A stretch of DNA of 64,000 bases. Origin: Viscum album (taxonomy: Eukaryota; Streptophyta; Magnoliopsida; Santalales; Viscaceae). Positions 41,112-51,259 of this stretch are shown one piece after another. Each line of letters begins with the position of its first letter. The stretch's first letter is position 1. The stretch is taken from contig OY728157.1 in NCBI GenBank assembly GCA_963277665.1, positions 362,776,067 through 362,840,066 of the forward strand, read 5' to 3'. The notes beneath the pieces were generated by a model. The model worked only from the letters and a program-made list of their open reading frames with translations. It was not told the DNA's origin and made no database searches. Made by a program: the position numbers and the translations under genes.

Positions 41112-41489
41112 TTAGAAGTAACCTCTTAGGTCAGGGCATTGAGTTAGGTAATTCCCATGTTCTCCATAGATAAGACATTTAAATTCATAACAGTCTGTCA
41201 CTCTATGACCCTTCTCCCCACACAGATAACATCTTCCCCTCCATTTGATGTATTCATCAAGGTTCTTCTTCCCTTCTTTATAAATCTCAATCTTCCTTTC
41301 TCTATGCTCCTCACCATGTGAACATGCATAAAAGTCCATCTTCCTCTTATTTGATGAATTAAGAATACCACTAAAGTTCACCTTGTTAATCATATATCGC
41401 GATGACTGATTCGGCATAATCACAATATCTTTCTTTCTAGGTATTACGCAATTTTTTCTCATAGTCACCAATTTTTTCATTGGATTCAA
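41112..41489 (-). CDS. gag: Element X Gag fragment with zinc knuckles
   Basis: This 125-residue reading on the element's sense strand is the only protein signature in X. A perfect CCHC knuckle is present: C87, C90, H95 and C100 (CYLCGEKGHRVTDC). A second knuckle follows directly (CLIYGEHGNYLTQC), but two of its four ligands are changed (Cys to Tyr at 108, His to Asn at 113). Lys/Arg-rich sequence precedes them, as in nucleocapsid. No capsid domain of the usual length is upstream in an open frame, so the gene is truncated or decayed. If made, the product would bind element RNA. Its lineage (gypsy or copia) is not clear from this piece. Confidence 0.65.
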   Translation of the reverse strand: MNPMKKLVTMRKNCVIPRKKDIVIMPNQSSRYMINKVNFSGILNSSNKRKMDFYACSHGEEHRERKIEIYKEGKKNLDEYIKWRGRCYLCGEKGHRVTDCYEFKCLIYGEHGNYLTQCPDLRGYF

Positions 41490-41789
41490 TGTTGACCTAA
41501 TTCCTTTTGGTTCCCTCCATTAACTAAAACCAGAAACCATTGTGTAAGAAACAGTTAAGATAATGAGGAACCACATAATCAAACAAAGTCACTTATGGGA
41601 TGTCTATCTTATCACACATTATTTAATCCATGACATCTTAGGTTTACCCTAGGTTGTCAACATAATTATAGGACTGTAAACTATAGTTATACTAAACCTT
41701 AGGGACATCCCTAGACATACCTTAGAAATATCTCTAGGGATCTCATTAAAGTTTTTGCATTCTAGTTTCCAAAGTTTAACTAAACCTTT

Positions 41790-41801
41790 CCTCTGATACC
41801 A
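41790..41801 (-). other. Element X primer-binding site
   Basis: On the minus strand TGGTATCAGAGG starts two bases after the LTR end ...CTACA. It is the initiator-Met tRNA type, like SIRE-A. Confidence 0.9.
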
Positions 41802-43448
41802 ACTGTAGATATCCACACTTGACGTACATGGACATTACATCACTTTTTAGGAATACTTAATACATAACAAAAACAGACACCCAAGGACCGTAGTAGTTTA
41901 GTGTCTTTGGAAACTCGGAACATCATCTTCTAGTCATGGTGAAAGATCTTCAACATCTCCCATAAAGGTCTTACCTATTTGTTTTCTTACCTAAAACCTT
42001 TTATTAAATCCTGGGGAAAAGAAAACATATAAAGGTTGAGATCAAATGCTCAGTAAGGGTAAGTATGGAGAAAATAAAACAAACCATATACATTTGAATT
42101 TAAAAACATGAACATAATGTTTAAACATCAAAATCTTGAGCAATGACATAAAACATGGCAGTATGTAAGGCATAGATCATAATGAAACATCAATCATGAT
42201 AAAATAGCATGGGAATAAAACATGTAATTGTGTAAAACCATTAATCACATGATATAATTTCCATAGTAGCCAAGGCATTACTGCCAAGACCATCATAGTG
42301 GACAAAGCCCATTACTGAATCAGGTTTACTTGTCATTTTATCCCTGTATTACTGAACTGGATTCACTTACCATTCCAGCCATGTTTATCTCATGAGATAT
42401 AAATTTTTACCCAATTCATTGGAGGGAGATATAGGTCCCACCCATCTCATATTAAAATCATTATTATGTGTGCCACAAAACAATCATAAATCATTCATCA
42501 TAACCCAAAGAATAAAATGGGTTTTATAAACGTCATCCCATCTTAACATAATCCATATAAAACAAATGGATATCATTTCATCATAAGAAAAATAAAACAA
42601 TATAAATAATAGAGACATTATACTTGAAACATAAACATACTAAATAATGTCATCTTATATGGAAAATAGTTTTGATAAAACACTTGAAATGAATTCTTAA
42701 GGAAAATATTCTTTCTTCTTCAAAATCATTTTCTTTTCACAAAATGTCATGAAATTTTAAAATAAAATGATTTTGTTGAAAATAATCGTGAAATTTTGTA
42801 TAGTAAGATTCATGAAAATTATGCGTTATGAAACCGTAAAAATCCGTTCATTCCATATAAGTTAAAAAAAACATTCTCCTCGTACTTTTGCCGAAAAATT
42901 CAAAAAGTTCCTCTTATGGTAAACAAAAGAAAGATTCCTTCCATAACACAATTTAAAAGTCAAAGAGGGTTAAAAATAACTTTAAACATACAAGGAATAA
43001 TATTAAAAAAATTATGAAAAACATTTTTATGGACATGGATGAAAAAATATAACCCCAGTAAATACTTACGTATAAGCAATCTCGGAAAAAAATGAGATTT
43101 GCAAAATTATCCCTTACCTTATGTACAATTTCTTTTGTATGTGTCTGGGACTCCTATATAGTGGGTTTAAACATATTATTAACTTGTAACATATCCATAA
43201 TAATATTTATTATATCATATATGATTCACTTATGACTTTATATTACTCGTTATTTTGTAAATTCCATGTTAAAGCAGCGTTTTGGGTAAAATCGTTTCAT
43301 TTATCGTACGTGTTTCGACTTGTTGTTCTTGAAATTATTAATTATATCCTGATTTACTTAATTACAGAATTTAAAACATTATTTATATATAATATATTTT
43401 CAGCATATAAATATATATGATAGATTGATAAATGGAATGAAATACACC

Positions 43449-43484
43449 GTTCATGGAGACGGTAGGCCGTACGTACACATGAAC
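43449..43484 (-). repeat. LTR hairpin module a (element X, right LTR)
   Basis: Arms GTTCATG (43449-43455) and CATGAAC (43478-43484) are perfect. The inner stem is ACGG/CCGT. Confidence 0.78.
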
Positions 43485-43644
43485 ACTGTTTTCGTTTACT
43501 TATAGAATTGAATGGAATTAAGTAAATGAAACATATATGTACATAAATACAGTATCATTATTATGTAATATATTTCATGATTATTTATTATATATACTTT
43601 ATAATCATACTTGAATTGTTAATTATGGAAAATGAATCTCATCG

Positions 43645-43682
43645 CGTTCGTGGAGACAGTAGTCCGTACGTACGCACGAGCG
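43645..43682 (-). repeat. LTR hairpin module b (element X, right LTR)
   Basis: Arms CGTTCGTG (43645-43652) and CACGAGCG (43675-43682) match the left copy. The inner stem has one mismatch here (ACAG/CCGT). Confidence 0.75.
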
Positions 43683-43830
43683 ACAATATCATTCTTTTGA
43701 TATTAAAATTGTATATAATGGGATGGTATATCATATATAAAGAATCATAATAATGTTATATTTATTATTTATATCATTTATACTCATTATTATACCCATC
43801 TAAATGATGAAATGTTTGAATAATAAACTA

Positions 43831-43875
43831 CACCACGACGTGGAGATGGTAAGCCGTATGTACGCACGTGTGGTG
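43831..43875 (-). repeat. LTR hairpin module c (element X, right LTR)
   Basis: Arms CACCACGACGTG (43831-43842) and CACGTGTGGTG (43865-43875) are as in the left copy. The inner stem is ATGG/CCGT, with one mismatch. Confidence 0.75.
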
Positions 43876-45710
43876 ACTTTTTCATTCATAGGATGGATAA
43901 AATAACTAATATGGTTGTAAAATTTTTATAATAAAATCACAGTATATATAATATACTGGATTTATTATTTTATAATGTAAACAACAAAGAAGGAGGAAGT
44001 GTAAGAAGAAAGGAACTTGAAATAGGTGGTGAGATATTTACCTCTTCTTCGGGTTCTTCCTTTTGATTTGATCAAAATGGATCCTTAGGTTGGCTTTCTG
44101 ACTAAAGTAATGCCTCTAGGATTAATGGAGGACAGTTGAGAGGTTATTTGGGTAGGTTTTGGCTGATCCAAATGGCTTTGGAGGTGTTAATTAGAGAGAA
44201 GGGGGAGTGCCCTTTTATAAGAGGGGTGAGGGGCACCTTAGGAAAAACTTAAAATATTATTTTATAATAAATTTATATTTGGTTTATAATGGATAAAAAG
44301 TGACTTATTTCTAGTATAGGGTGGTTATGGGTATAATTACTCTCAACCAATAGGTTTTAGATAAGTTTAGGTTATCATTTTAACCTTATCATTTAGATTT
44401 AACTCTAAGTTAGATAATTTAACTTTTATCGTGTATTCTTGTATTCTTACACTATATGGTTAATAAACTTACTATAAACTGCCAATAGAACCCCAATTGA
44501 TTCATTGATTTCATATATATTATTATATAAGTATTTTTTCCGAACATTAGATTTTTAGGACCTTTATATCAATTAATAATATAATATTTTTTTAAAAAAC
44601 TCTTTTATGTCAATTTTGACACTATTTGGTATTTTGTTTTTTCTAAATTCATAACGGCATTATTACTTCAAAAAAATTAATATAACCAACTATAATATGT
44701 TATATTAACCTATAAAATTATTTTCATTTATAAAAAGTCTCAAATTACATTTATTTGGTTATTTATAATATCAATTATGTTAATATTTCATTAATAAGGT
44801 AATTACTGCATCATCATTGTGTCATAAATAAATTAAATTATTTAATGTATAAAAAATATAAATAAAATACCATTATGTAGGAAATATTTCTATCTTTCTA
44901 ATTAATATTTATAGTCAAATTTATCTTATGTATAACCCTATATTAAAAATGTTTTAGTTATTAAACTTTGATTTTACCTATTTTAACTCTTCTTTAAATA
45001 AAATAATAATAAATGTCCTAATCTAATCCAAGTGAACCTAAAGGGTAATTATATTATTCCTAATGTTTTTTCTTGTCTAATTACACTTATCCAATAGAAT
45101 TAGGACATGTTTTAGGGTAATAATAATATCATTTTTCCCTTAATTACCATGTTTTCTTTTAACCGTGGTAAATAAAAGTTAAAAGTTACTATTCACCAAA
45201 AATTATTTTCATCTCATTGAACCACATTTTACTTAATGATATCAATCGTGTCTTTCTGATTTTTTAAATTCAATTCACAGAATCGGTAAAATTAAGTTTT
45301 ATGTAAATTTGCAAATGCTCCTAGGAGGTGGGTAAAAGACGGTAAAAAGTTCAATAAAATTTTTATATATCTAAAATTATTATAAAATATATCCAATGAA
45401 TTAAATTGAACTTATATAGGTATTATAAATCTATTTTGAGCTAAAATAAATTTAAATAAAATAAATTATTATTTAAATAAAAAGTCGGTTTTAACCAATA
45501 ACTCAGTGTTTTCACTATTCATCAAAAATTAAAAGTTTTCAGAAAAATACCAAAAATTCACCCTAGGATAATTTCAATATTAAAAATCCAAAAATAAATT
45601 CCATTTTGAAAGATAAAATTTATAAAATTTCAAAAAGTGGGTATTACTATTCATAATAGCTATTTTATATAATATTTTAATAACATATCGTTGTTTAGTG
45701 AAATTCGGTA

Positions 45711-45844
45711 TTGCGTACAACGCAAGCTATCGAGGAAGGTTGCTCTTGCATGTAACGCAAGCCAAGAATAGTGTTGCGTATACTACAAGATAATACGGTG
45801 TTGCGTATAGCGCATGATAATCTTGGTGTAGCGTACAACACAAG
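45711..45844. repeat. Array of TTGCGT/ACGCAA palindromes near the sense start of the X LTR
   Basis: Units at 45711 (TTGCGTACAACGCAA), 45745 (CTTGCATGTAACGCAAG), 45774, 45801 (TTGCGTATAGCGCAT) and about 45829 are spaced roughly 27-35 bp. The related solo LTR has one such unit near 57896 (CTTGCATTATACGCAAG). Confidence 0.7.
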
Positions 45845-45892
45845 ACATAAAAGAAATTAATAATATTTCTCATAAAATCTCAGGGTGTTACA

Positions 45893-45897
45893 ATAAC
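45893..45897 (+). repeat. Target-site duplication ATAAC, right copy (element X)
   Basis: Identical to 35593-35597. The gypsy2 pol reading resumes right after it. Confidence 0.9.
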
Positions 45898-46881
45898 TCA
45901 CCACTATCGGTACAACCGAAAGTTTCCAATATGTATCGTGTTTAAGAGAACAATTTTGATGACCAGAAATGAAGTGGAAAATGGTGGATTTTGTGGAAAA
46001 GTGCCTAGTATGCCAGCAGGTGAAGGCTGAGCATTGTGTTCCGAGCAATTTGTTACATCCCCTAAATGTCCCTGAGTAGAAGTGGGTGAAATCTAGATGG
46101 ATTTCATCATGGGACTACCTAGGGATTAGGTAGGTCGTGATGCTATCTGGGTAGCGGTGGATTGGATGATGAAATCGGATCACTTCTTAGCAATTAATGA
46201 GTTTAGCGTAGTGGATTCCTTGAAGAGAATTTATGTGGATGAGGTGGTGAGACTACATGGGGTTCCAATATCCATCATCTCAGATTGGGATACTCATTTT
46301 ACCTCATGATTCTAGAGGGGATTGTATCATGATTTTGGAACTTAGTTACACCTCAGCGCTTCTTTCCACCCTCAGACAGATGGCCAGATATAGAGGATCA
46401 TCTAGATGTTGGAGGACATTTTGTGAGCATGTGTCTTGGACATTGGTGGTTCTTGGGTGCGACATTTTCCCTTGGTAGAGTTTTATTACAATAATGGCTA
46501 TCACTCTTCCATTGGTATGGCTCTGTTAGAAGCCTTTTATAGGAAACTGTGTCATTCACCTTTGTGTTAGACAGAAGTTGGGGAGGTAGTTGTTCTTGAA
46601 CTCGATGTGGTGCAGGGCATGACTGAGAAGGTTTAGCTCATTCATGAGAGGGTGAAGTCTGTACAGGACCATTATAAGTCATATCTCAATCGCAGTAGTA
46701 GGGCCTTGAATTTTTTAGGTTGGGGACCACGTGTTCTTGAATTTTTACCCTCGACTCAGGTAGCGGAGGTTCGGTAGAGGGAGAAAGCTTTCTCCAAGGT
46801 TCATCATAACCATTCGAGGTATTGGGGCGAGTTGGTGAGGTGGAATTCCAGTTGGTGTTGCCACCATAGTTGGGGAGGATC
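45898..46881 (+). pseudogene. gypsy2 integrase, decayed (continues after element X)
   Basis: Pieces read [20 protein letters not shown] (first catalytic Asp), [21 protein letters not shown] (second Asp kept) and LSASFHPQTDGQI, where the third catalytic residue (Glu in 'GQSERT') is replaced by a TAG stop near 46396. Later segments match the gypsy integrase C-terminal half (LEDI, YHSSIGMAL). It sits directly downstream of the linker cut at 35592, which shows that both parts belong to one gene. Confidence 0.8.
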
Positions 46882-47136
46882 CATGACATCTTTCATGTCT
46901 CCCAACTTTTTCATTATCTTCACAATGACTCCCATGTCATTGATTGGGGAGAGTTGGATATCAAGGATGACGCAACATTCGTGGAGAGTCTAGTAGATAT
47001 CTAGGATCATCGGTAGAAGGTACTGCATGGATAGACCATTCCTTAGGTCTGTGTGTTGTAGAGGAATGGTATCCTGGAGGAGAGTACTTGGGAAATAGAG
47101 ATGCAGATGCGTTTTCAGTACCCAGATATTTTTTGA
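46882..47136 (+). pseudogene. gypsy2 integrase C-terminus with chromodomain
   Basis: HDIFHVSQLFHYLHNDSHVID, then WGELDIKDDATF, and the chromodomain-type tail EESTWEIEMQMRFQYPDIF are readable in one frame, with stops in the centre. This matches the Tekay-type layout and the gypsy1 equivalent at 25391-25640. 47137-47592 is pre-LTR spacer; I see no gene there. Confidence 0.8.
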
Positions 47137-47592
47137 GTTTTTCTTGTGTGTCTTGCTTTGTAATGTAGTTATTGAACCTTTCTTACTATGATATGAGTTA
47201 TTTCCTTGTTCTATAATGTGTGATGAAGTTCTGAATTGTAGAAAGGGGGGATCTGATTCCTAATTGAGACGCATTAATTGAGATGTGGTTAAACCCATGC
47301 AGGCGAGTCAGTGCCACCCAGAGTGGATAGTATCTTGACATGGTGGAAGGAATTCCCTAATTCATGTGTCTAGATATTTGGGGCTTGTGTGGGGTATCTT
47401 GTGGATGTTTGGGTTAGTATATATGGGAGGAGGTTTTCTTGGATGTTGATGTTTCACTCTGACTTTCAAACAACACAGGGTGGTTTATCCTTAAGAGGTA
47501 TCTTACATGGTGGTTGTTCAGAACCCTATTTATTCTTCTTTTGGGTTTGGTTTTAAATTCTTGAGGGTGATAATAGTTTGAGAGGTATCTGA

Positions 47593-49264
47593 TGTAATGG
47601 AATGGACCTCCCTAGTCCATTACTTTGTCAAAATATAGTGTTTCAGGTGTTCTAAGAGGCAACGGTAGCTCATTTCAAGAGTTCCAAAATTCCATTTTTT
47701 TCAATCGGTAGGACGTGTCGGTACTCAGTGTCGGTAGCTCAGTGTCAGTAGGTCAGGGAGTTGGTAGGTTGGGGTTTCGGTGAGTCATAGCATCATAGAT
47801 TTAGGGCGTCGGTAGGTCGGGGTGTTAGTAGGTCAGGGAGTCGGTAGGTTAGGGCATCAGTGAGTTGGGGTGTCAGTAGGTTGAGTCATCGGTAGGTCAA
47901 GGCCTCAGTGAGTTAGGACATCGGTGAGTCAGGGTGTCAGTAGGTCAGGTGTTGGTGATTCATCCTTCTGTGAGTTAGGAATTGGTGACTCACTATCGGT
48001 TACTTGTGTCGGTGACTCACCCATCATTGAGTCATTTTCAGTTTTTCCCAATTTTTCTAGTTCCGCCCCTCTTATATTTATTTGATGTAAATCAAGTTTA
48101 AAGCCTTGTTTGAGCATTTCTAAAGAATTTTTAAAGGATTATAATTATATCTTTAACATCCTAACACTCTTGGGGATTTGAAATAGTTAAATCGCGTAAT
48201 CTTGATCGTGATCCAACTTGTAATGACTTTTGAAACCATCCTTCCGTTGATATAGGATATGGATCTTCTAAGCTAAGATCTCTTCCTTATGTGTTTAATT
48301 TTTCATGGATACTGAGCATCCAGAGAACCTTTCTTCCTCGTGGAGTCACGTGTTGTGTTATGGACTTTGGATTCAATTTTCCCTTGGAGTCCTTCCTGCC
48401 ACTCATGCAACCCTCTATTTTTGGCATAAGGAAGAATTGTTGGTCGGTTGTTGTTCCAAGTAAGGATCCCTATATCACTCTTTTATTTGTGTGTCAGGCA
48501 GGGTGGGTGTACTCATGTCCCCTTGTGAATATGGTTGGAACAAAGTTTAATGAAGATAAAAAGGAGTAATAAATTAGGAGTTGGTAAGATGATAATAATG
48601 ATCACTTTGTTTTATATGTTATCCTTGATCCATGTTCTATTTTGTAAGGGTTGTATACCTTCTAAAAATCATGGTCATTGCTGGAATCTGTTTTCACACC
48701 TCTATTACTTGTGAATATTATTTTTTTTTACTTATGTAATGGATAAAATTATGAAATTGATTAACCACGTACACCCAGTTAAATATATGGATGCTTCAGG
48801 ATCAAACTTGTTCTGTGATCACCCCTGAATTATCAAAGTGGAATTAAAGAACAAGTGTGGTTAAATCTGAATACACCTTTCTTGTTGGTGTGGCTATGTG
48901 TTGTGTGTGGTTCTGTTAACCTTGTGTTTTTTTCTGGTTGTGTGGTGATTTGGTTGGTAGTGTGGGTATGAGTATGGGGTGGTATGGATGGTGTAATAGA
49001 ATCTCAGGTCGAGAGATTGGTTAATTGTGGAATGGATGAACTTATTATGCAGTGGGACTGTATCTGGGAAGTGGTTGGGCAGTGGGGTTGTAGGTTTGGA
49101 TTGTGTTATGTTTATGTTACTGAGTGTGCTGGGTGTGGTGTTGTTATGCAGCGGGGATACCGAGTGTGATTGTGATGAGGTGTGTTGGGGGGTTTAATTG
49201 TTGAGAGGAAGGACATGGCAGCATGACTTTGAAGAATGGTGGTGGGGGTGTCCAGGAAAGGGGA
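47593..49264 (+). repeat. Right (3') LTR of gypsy2, cut by SIRE-B
   Basis: It starts TGTAATGGAATGG after GGTATCTGA. It parallels 28847-30473 and breaks at ...GGAAAGGGGA, where SIRE-B begins. In the left LTR the next bases are GTGTGCAATGGG, so the rest should lie past the window. Confidence 0.8.
47705..48030 (+). repeat. Minisatellite in gypsy2 right LTR
   Basis: Variants of TCGGTAGGTCAGGG, including ATCGGTGAGTCAGGGTG, recur as in the left LTR, but order and copy number differ. Confidence 0.75.
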
Positions 49265-51063
49265 TGTTGGTCGGATTAGAGTATTCAAGAGGGGGTTGAA
49301 TTGATTACCTATGGTAATTTCTATTTGAAAAGTATTCTTAAAATATTCCCTAGTAAAAATAAATATAGCCCAGTTAATCAAAGTAATACATTTATGAAAG
49401 TTTGACTTTTTAAATAACATATCAGAAGATTGATTAATTCTCATTAATATTAATATCAGTTATTAATATTATTTTTGAAGATATTCTAATAAGTCAAAAC
49501 AATTCTAAATTCTTTCCAAGATTAACTATCAAATTAAATCTAGTGATTTCTGAATTATACCATAAAACAGAGAAAAATAAATTAAACAACATGGTGGATA
49601 TAAAACAAGTGGTTTAGTCTAAAGCCGAGACCTAATCCACTCCACTTGTTAATCACCTACCACCAAGAATTTTATATTAATAAACTTGATCCACACCCTG
49701 GATCGAGGTAAACAAAAGTGCACAGGACTATCCAGGTCACACAACCTCTTTCGCAGTTCTTTGTGGGTATAAACTAACAGGTCACACAGGGACCTCTTCC
49801 ACACTTATCAGTTGGAGTAAACAAGTGTAAAAAGATATGAGAGGAAGGATATCTTGTATCCTTAAATTTAGTACATGAGATAGTGTGTGTTTTAATACAG
49901 ACACACACACACTGCTCAAAAGATAAAAACAATACACAATAGAGAAAATATGATTATATAAGGTTAGAAGTGCTTTGAGTGTTATTCTATACAGCTTTGG
50001 ACTTCTCAGATGAAGCAGATGCAAGAATCAAGTCCTCTTGAAAGAAACAGAGTATTGTAAGTCTTGTCCTCTGGTTTCTAGTTAGATTTGGGTCATGTTA
50101 TTCATGGAGTTGATATTGCAAAAAATTTATTAACTCTAATCTATGGTCTCTCATATTTTGGATTCATGAATGCTTCGTGTGTTCTTCAGATGTATCTTGT
50201 TGCATGTGTCGGTAGCTCTTCTTCACTATATCGCGCCTGTTAGTTTCTGGGCCATTCTTTTCTTTTTATTCTTGGAGTGCATGTGTTGAATCCAAAAAGA
50301 TGCATGTATTCTTCACCTCGTACTATCAGGTGACATGTCTACAAAGAAATATTAATTATGTCAATGAATTTAAAAGACTCAAATATGACCGTTAGAAATT
50401 AAATTTAAAATGACAAAACAAATTAAAGAACGGTGTCACAATCTATCTAGAAATGGTGTCACTTGAAAACAGTGTCTCCATGAAATTGTGTCTCCTTATT
50501 TTCCTTTGAGCAGTGAGATAATTATGATGGCATGGTTGTATAGATATCAGGAACTGGTAGCACAGATGCGGTGTTAGGATCACGGTGTCTGATCTTTTTC
50601 CAAACTTCGAACGGTGTCTTAGCAAGGAACCAGTGTCACAGAATTCAATAGATTTGAAACTGGTTATGGTGTATGGGTCACGGTGTATGGGTCATGGTGT
50701 CTAGGTCACAGTGTCCGGGTCACAGTGTCTGGGTCCATTTCCAAAAAAATAGAACCAGTGGAAATCTCAAGGTTTCTCAGACTTAGCCAAATATCTATAT
50801 ATAGACTTGAGCAGTGATATTCACAGAATGAATTAGACTTAATAATTCATCAATAAGATCATTAAAGACCAAAGGTAAATATAGTTTATAATAATCAATC
50901 TTAATTTATAGAAATTAATATCTTGGATAGGTTTATTTAAAGCATAAAGAAACCAACCAATTGTACACATGATTTGAGATAGATTAAATAGGATTAACAA
51001 GATTTATAGAATGTATAGGATTTGTGATCATTAAAACATGATTAACACATGAGGAGTATAACA
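49265..51063 (-). repeat. SIRE-B 3' LTR
   Basis: It is 1799 bp. In sense it begins TGTTATACTCC (51063) and ends in a CCGACCAACA-type end (49265). It is homologous to 63038-64000. The gypsy2 flank on its left ends GGGGA, the expected 5-bp duplication. Confidence 0.87.
50640..50735 (-). repeat. GTGTCT/GGGTCAC short repeats in SIRE-B U3
   Basis: GGTCACGGTGTATG, GGTCATGGTGTCTA, GGTCACAGTGTCCG and GGTCACAGTGTCTG lie in tandem at about 14-bp spacing. Further GGTGTC copies occur from 50440. This is a U3 motif array different from that of SIRE-A. Confidence 0.75.
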
Positions 51064-51078
51064 ATCTTCCCCTTTTTT
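51064..51078 (-). other. SIRE-B polypurine tract
   Basis: In sense AAAAAAGGGGAAGAT lies next to the LTR start. Extra tracts (AAAAGGGAGAGAGAT near 51155-51170 and TAAGGGAGAGACAC near 51125) lie just upstream in sense. Confidence 0.85.
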
Positions 51079-51259
51079 ATGATCACAAATCTTGTGAGTG
51101 GGATATATGTTCTTAGTGGATGTGTCTCTCCCTTAGTGTGCATGTAGAGTGCATATCTCTCTCCCTTTTGGGATTATCAAAAAGAGTACAAAAGTAAATA
51201 AGAGAAGAGACAAGAAGAGTTCACAGTGCATTAGATTGAGAAAGAGGTGTCATTACAAC

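Larger units (their letters stand above)
35598..45892 (-). mobile_element. Element X: gag-only LTR retrotransposon with 4.1-kb LTRs
   Basis: The element is 10,295 bp. Two direct repeats (35598-39683, 4086 bp; 41804-45892, 4089 bp) flank only 2120 bp of internal DNA. On the minus strand the element reads TGTAACACC...CTACA LTR, then a tRNA-iMet-type primer-binding site (41790-41801), a gag zinc-knuckle ORF, a polypurine tract (39684-39696) and the second LTR. The ATAAC duplication on both sides confirms insertion into the gypsy2 pol. No protease, RT, RNase H or integrase is found. Large LTRs with little inside recall the LARD/TR-GAG non-autonomous classes; which one is inference. LTR divergence sampled by eye is about 7%. 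Confidence 0.85.
41804..45892 (-). repeat. Element X 5' LTR (right copy)
   Basis: On the plus strand it starts TGTAGATATCC and ends CAGGGTGTTACA. It matches the left LTR throughout. Hairpin modules lie at 43449-43484, 43645-43682 and 43831-43875, and a palindrome array at 45711-45844. Confidence 0.88.

Noticed and set aside
47929..48117. Minus-strand ORF with repeated SPTP-like residues
   Set aside because: Produced by the gypsy2 LTR minisatellite read in reverse.
49112..49444. 110-codon minus ORF across the gypsy2 LTR/SIRE-B LTR junction
   Set aside because: It spans an insertion border and has no motif; incidental.
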